A stretch of DNA of 64,000 bases from SABY01 sp964523795 (GTDB lineage: Bacteria > Bacteroidota > Bacteroidia > Bacteroidales > 4484-276), in the NCBI GenBank assembly GCA_964523795.1, contig CAZGAO010000011.1, forward strand, positions 15,149 to 79,148, in the 5' to 3' direction. This document shows, in pieces, positions 60,201-64,000 of this stretch (positions within the stretch are counted from its first letter, which is position 1; each line of letters begins with the position of its first letter). The notes beneath the pieces were generated by a model. That model was not told the origin of the DNA and searched no databases. It was given only the letters and a program-made list of their open reading frames with translations. The position numbers and the translations under genes are program-made.

Positions 60201-61442
60201 TTAAATCACACTCCTATATTTCGAGGGTACAGGCTCCAGCCCATCCCACACTACCTGCTTGAAATTAATAGGGTCGGTGTTGCCCTCCGAATTAATCAAA
60301 AGCACCTGGGAATCCGAATCGAGTTTTAATTCGTGCTTTAGGCTTTCAAGGTTGGCCTGTTTCATGATAAACATCAAGGCACCCAGGGTAACGGCTCCCG
60401 ACTCGCCCGAAACAATCATGGGATCACCCTGCAGAGGCATGGCATACACGCGCATGCCTTTAGCAGCAACATAATCGGGGCAGGAAAAGAAATAATCGGC
60501 CTGCTGGCGCAAAATATCCCAGGCTATCGGATTTGGACTTCCACACTCCAGCCCTGCCATAATTGTACTTTTTTCGATTTCCATATTAACAGGTTCCTTC
60601 TCATTTTTAATGGCCGACTGATAAATGCAATTTGCGTTGTCGGGTTCTACAATGATGGTAGTGGGAGCGTCATCGCCAAATAAATCATGATAATAATTTA
60701 CCACCGAGGCGGCCAGCGAACCCACGCCGGCCTGGACAAAAATATGGGTGGGCTTAATAATGCCGATGGCTGCCAGTTGCTCCTGAATTTCGAGATACAT
60801 GGTGGAATAGCCCTGCATAATCCAGGCGGGGATTTTTTCGTAACCCTCCCAAGCCGTATCAGCAATGATTTGCCAGTTATTTTTTTCGGCATCTATTGCT
60901 ACCTGCTCCACAGCCTCATCGTAGGTGCCATCAATTATTTTTACGGTAGCACCATAATTCTGAATGGTTTTTATGCGTGCTTTGGCCGTGTTTTTATGCA
61001 CGTAAATCATCGACTTAATCCCCAATTTACTGGCTGTCCAAGCAACTCCGCGGCCATGATTTCCATCCGTTGCAGCAGCAAACACAAGGTCTTTGAGTTT
61101 CTCGCGGTTTTCGGCGGCAGTGATTTCGGCAAACGAAAGCTCCCGGTTTGTTACGCCCAGCACCTCTTTGATATGATTGTAAATGGCATAAGAGCCGCCC
61201 AAAATTTTAAAGGAATTCAAACTCAGCCGTTCCGACTCATCCTTAACCCATATTCCGCCCAGCCCCAAAAAACCGGAAAGATAATTTAGCCCTTTCAAGG
61301 GACTGATGCGATAGCCTGAAATTTTTTTATGAAAATCGGATGCCTTGCGGGCAGTTTCGTGTGTAATCAGATTATTTCCCTTGCCGGGATGGCGGGTATT
61401 GTTTTTATTTTTCAGATATTTAACCGGTTGATTGTCTTCCAT
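60201..61442 (-). CDS. dpaL: Diaminopropionate ammonia-lyase
   Basis: A 413-residue PLP-dependent fold-II enzyme that splits 2,3-diaminopropionate into pyruvate and ammonia. The PLP lysine is K79 in LSLNSFKILGGSYA; the glycine loop is FAAATDGNHGRGVAW. GYSTMYLEIQEQL and QAGVGSLAASVV fit DpaL rather than IlvA. Length is as expected. It is alone and converges on the nitronate monooxygenase gene. A threonine ammonia-lyase-like gene is at the window end, so two fold-II lyases lie within 3 kb. Confidence 0.9.
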   Translation of the reverse strand: MEDNQPVKYLKNKNNTRHPGKGNNLITHETARKASDFHKKISGYRISPLKGLNYLSGFLGLGGIWVKDESERLSLNSFKILGGSYAIYNHIKEVLGVTNRELSFAEITAAENREKLKDLVFAAATDGNHGRGVAWTASKLGIKSMIYVHKNTAKARIKTIQNYGATVKIIDGTYDEAVEQVAIDAEKNNWQIIADTAWEGYEKIPAWIMQGYSTMYLEIQEQLAAIGIIKPTHIFVQAGVGSLAASVVNYYHDLFGDDAPTTIIVEPDNANCIYQSAIKNEKEPVNMEIEKSTIMAGLECGSPNPIAWDILRQQADYFFSCPDYVAAKGMRVYAMPLQGDPMIVSGESGAVTLGALMFIMKQANLESLKHELKLDSDSQVLLINSEGNTDPINFKQVVWDGLEPVPSKYRSVI

Positions 61443-61699
61443 AATTTTAATACTTTTTTTTCAATTATCGTACGATTCACTTTGAAACGACACCGGCAAA
61501 AGTAGCGATAACAGAAATTTAGTGTCGCAGGGTACAAAGTTGTAAGGGCTATATTTGAAGATTTGGGAAGGTTAAAAGACAGGTGTTTTAATTTGCATTA
61601 TGAGTTCTTCAAACAAATTTTCCTACCTTTGTTGATGCAGTTGTGTCTATAACAGATCTCTCTGAATTAATAAGAAAATCATTAAAAACAAAATACATT

Positions 61700-63625
61700 A
61701 TGAAACTAATTACTTTGATCTTCTTGATGCTTTTCGTGCAGATAAATTTGCATTCACAATCCTGCCTGCCCTCAGGTAAAACTTTCAATACGCAAGAGCA
61801 AATTGATAACTTTCAATCAAATTACCCCAATTGCACTGAGATTGAAGGGGATGTTGAAATTTCCGGCTGGGGCATTGAAAACCTAAGCGGTCTCAACGTT
61901 TTAACCGCTATATGGGGCGATCTTATTATTGGCAATTGGGTTTACGGCAATCCGCTATTGACCACTTTGTCGGGGCTTGAAAATTTAAGTTCTGTGGGCG
62001 GAGATCTACTAATATCGCACAACGAGGCTCTGATAAACATCAGCGATTTAGGTAATCTGGAACATATTGGAAATACATTAAGAATAGAGTACAATAGCGA
62101 ATTAATCAATTTAGAGGGTCTCGAAAAAATTAGCTCCATACATGGCAACCTTAGCATTGGCCCCAATTTTTCAATCACCAGCCTGCAAGGTCTCAATCAG
62201 CTTACCGATGTTGAAGGACATTTGGAAATCTTCGGAAACGAATACATCAGTAATTTAACAGGTTTGGAAAATGTTATTTCGGTTGGTGGCAATCTTGATG
62301 TGTGGAGTAATCTGGAGCTCACCAGCCTTGCAGAACTGGAACAATTAAATTCAGTTGGTGGCCGGGTATATTTTTATCGAAACGATTTATTGCAAAACCT
62401 ATCGGGCATAAATTTGCAAGCAATCAATGGCAATCTTATCATTGATGCAAATTATGCTTTAGAAGATTTGAGCGGCCTGGAAAACTTGCAAACCATTGGA
62501 GGCATCCTCAACATTGAAGATAATAATGCCCTGATTAATATGAATGGACTGGAAAACCTGAATTCTATTAGCGGGGATCTCATCATTGAAAATAATGAGT
62601 CCATGATTAATATGAATAGTCTGGAAAACCTGAATTTTATTGGCGGGAATCTCAAAATTAACTATAATGATAATTTAACCAGCTTAACAGGTTTAGCAAA
62701 TATTGATGCAAATTCCATTCATAATCTAAGTATAATCGATAACCCATTGCTGTCAGCATGTTCAGCCGGAAGTATTTGTGATTATTTAAGCGCACCCAAT
62801 GGCGTTGTGGAAATCAATAACAATAACACAGGATGCAATAATCCATCTCAAATTGCAAATGATTGTGGATTTGCCATGCCGTGTTTACCTTATGGGAGCT
62901 ATTATTTTTTTACGCAGCAGGAAATTGATGAGTTTCAAATGGCTTATCCGAATTGCCATGCACTAAATGGACTTGTACAGATTACAGGAGACAGCATTAC
63001 CAACTTGTCCGGACTAAGTGTAATAGACACTGTTAGTGGAATATTGAATATCTGGCATAATGCCTCCTTAACAAATTTAAATGGACTGGAAAACCTATCT
63101 TTAGTAGGAGACAGAATAAACATTTGCTATAACTCAACACTATCTGACTTATCAGGAATAAAAAACATAGATATGAGCTCATTGAATAAACTTGATATTA
63201 GTGGAAATGCTCAATTATCGATATGTGCCCATGAAAGCATCTGTGATTATTTAACAAACCCTTCGGCTTATGCTACCTTCTTCAATAATGCCCCCGGATG
63301 TAGCAGCTACTCGGAAGTTACAGAAGCATGCCAGTCTATTTCTGTAGAGGAAAATGATAATTTACCGTATTGTCAACTTCATTGTATTCCCAATCCTGTT
63401 TATTCAAGCACCAATATTTGTGTTGTGCTCAACGAGCCTTGCACGCTTAAGCTCAGAATATTCGATTTTACCGGCAGGGAAATTAAAGAACTTCATTCAG
63501 GGTCTATATCGGCCGGGACACATTATTTTAGCTGGGATGCCGGAAACTATAGGAAAGGCGCGTATTTGCTAAAGCTGCAAGCAGATGGAATGATTAAAAC
63601 AAAAACAATAGTGCTTATTAAATGA
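61700..63625 (+). CDS. Leucine-rich receptor-L-like protein with T9SS sorting domain
   Basis: A 641-residue secreted protein. The ATG at 61700 starts a signal peptide (KLITLIFLMLFVQINLHSQ). The mature protein consists of repeats of about 24 residues of the kind L-x-GLENL-x-x-(I/V)-G-G-x-L-x-I-x-x-N (for example LSGLENLSSVGGDLLI), a parallel beta-solenoid resembling receptor L domains. A cysteine-bounded insertion (CSAGSICDYLSAP) recurs in both halves. A type A sorting domain ends it (IPNPVYSSTNICVVL to KTKTIVLIK). The in-frame GTG at 61643 is rejected. A -7 box TACCTTTG is at 61624. Function is unknown, probably surface binding. Confidence 0.85.
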   Translation: MKLITLIFLMLFVQINLHSQSCLPSGKTFNTQEQIDNFQSNYPNCTEIEGDVEISGWGIENLSGLNVLTAIWGDLIIGNWVYGNPLLTTLSGLENLSSVGGDLLISHNEALINISDLGNLEHIGNTLRIEYNSELINLEGLEKISSIHGNLSIGPNFSITSLQGLNQLTDVEGHLEIFGNEYISNLTGLENVISVGGNLDVWSNLELTSLAELEQLNSVGGRVYFYRNDLLQNLSGINLQAINGNLIIDANYALEDLSGLENLQTIGGILNIEDNNALINMNGLENLNSISGDLIIENNESMINMNSLENLNFIGGNLKINYNDNLTSLTGLANIDANSIHNLSIIDNPLLSACSAGSICDYLSAPNGVVEINNNNTGCNNPSQIANDCGFAMPCLPYGSYYFFTQQEIDEFQMAYPNCHALNGLVQITGDSITNLSGLSVIDTVSGILNIWHNASLTNLNGLENLSLVGDRINICYNSTLSDLSGIKNIDMSSLNKLDISGNAQLSICAHESICDYLTNPSAYATFFNNAPGCSSYSEVTEACQSISVEENDNLPYCQLHCIPNPVYSSTNICVVLNEPCTLKLRIFDFTGREIKELHSGSISAGTHYFSWDAGNYRKGAYLLKLQADGMIKTKTIVLIK

Positions 63626-63633
63626 TGAAAAAG

Positions 63634-63838
63634 TAGTGGATAAATATTTTTATTCGCACGTAGGATTTCAAAACGTCAAGGAATAAGACCATTACCGTTT
63701 TAACCTGTCCAGTTACGCACCGACATTCTATCGTCAGCAGGACATAGAATCGTTAAAAAATATAATCATAGAAAATTACATATCAAACCTGACTTTTGAG
63801 CGTTCGCAGAACCTCGAAACGTCAAAAAAAACATAGAA
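63634..63838 (+). pseudogene. Decayed frame of unknown origin
   Basis: The frame reads VDKYFYSHVGFQNVKE, a stop, DHYRFNLSSYAPTFYRQQDI and ESLKNIIIENYISNLTFER. It is open apart from one stop, so it may be the remnant of a gene, but I do not recognise it. No start or ribosome site is evident. Confidence 0.3.
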
Positions 63839-63933
63839 ACCTATTTCAATATTCCATATCCCATACTAAAACATACAAGCCCGTCCTTTATCCGGCAAGC
63901 CCTCTTACCTTTGTAATTTAAATAAAGTTAGCT

Positions 63934-64000
63934 ATGGCATATTCAACCAACAACAATCCATTACCGCAATTTAGCGATATTGTTAATGCACAATCGGTAC
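63934..64000 (+). CDS. Threonine ammonia-lyase (5' end only)
   Basis: The first 22 codons of a gene that continues beyond the window: AYSTNNNPLPQFSDIVNAQSV. They are close to the start of the chimeric gene at 57034, which goes on into ilvA-type sequence, so this is probably the intact threonine ammonia-lyase (ilvA). The -7 box TACCTTTG (63907-63914) lies 20 bp before the ATG. The assignment rests on the copy at 57034. Confidence 0.55.
   Translation, partial: MAYSTNNNPLPQFSDIVNAQSV

Noticed and set aside
1..64000. tRNA, rRNA or riboswitch genes
   Set aside because: I scanned the gaps by eye and saw no clover-leaf-like or known aptamer pattern; covariance-model searches could not be run.

Overview
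The window comes from a Bacteroidota chromosome, most likely a member of the class Bacteroidia. The evidence is: at least six secreted proteins ending in type IX secretion (T9SS) sorting domains; promoter -7 boxes of the TAnnTTTG type; lipid A synthesis (lpxK), which implies an outer membrane; a Lacal_2735-type small protein; and SusCD-like lifestyle genes (galactanases, GH2) without SusCD. No rRNA, tRNA or CRISPR array is visible.

Layout. 1-1.5 kb: the 3' end of a MATE exporter, a broken GrpB gene and the first copy of a dispersed repeat. 1.7-7.8 kb: a housekeeping block with a PAP2 phosphatase, obgE, hpt, purE-pyrE-SRPBCC, lpxK and a purine nucleoside phosphorylase, closed by a strong terminator. 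7.8-12 kb: an accessory strip with two unknown genes bracketed by the real and a decayed 3' end of the phosphorylase gene, fragments of YoaP-type, DsrE-like and other genes, and a HEPN/MNT toxin-antitoxin pair. 12-17 kb: tadA, a sodium/solute symporter, ferritin, rfbB and galE. 17.4-21.4 kb: a giant beta-propeller T9SS protein. 21.5-27.2 kb: three toxin-antitoxin modules (PIN/DUF6364-like, RelE-like, HicBA), an AAA ATPase and a MacB-type ABC exporter. 27.3-39 kb: DEAD-box helicase, M1 peptidase, an Ig-like lipoprotein, an ArsR regulator, a restriction-modification pair, adenine deaminase, a dead PBP1A fragment and glyS.

39-48 kb holds a Gre factor at the end of an operon whose SRPBCC and SDR genes have been cut short, two T9SS surface proteins, topoisomerase IV subunit A and a VapBC module. 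48.5-53.8 kb is a galactan-degradation operon (GH53, a frameshifted second GH53, GH2 beta-galactosidase). 54-64 kb has an acyl-CoA dehydrogenase, a LytTR regulator, a nitronate monooxygenase-like enzyme, diaminopropionate ammonia-lyase, a T9SS leucine-rich-repeat-like protein and the start of a threonine ammonia-lyase. A decayed, chimeric copy of that last gene's 5' end lies 7 kb upstream.

The themes are nucleotide salvage and synthesis (hpt, purE, pyrE, punA, ade), surface and secreted proteins, and a high load of selfish or defence cassettes: five toxin-antitoxin modules and one restriction-modification pair. At least ten genes are broken or fragmentary. Several families of short palindromic repeats fill the gaps. 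The most notable is a MITE-like element with about 20-bp imperfect terminal inverted repeats, in four copies, often at a gene break or gene end.
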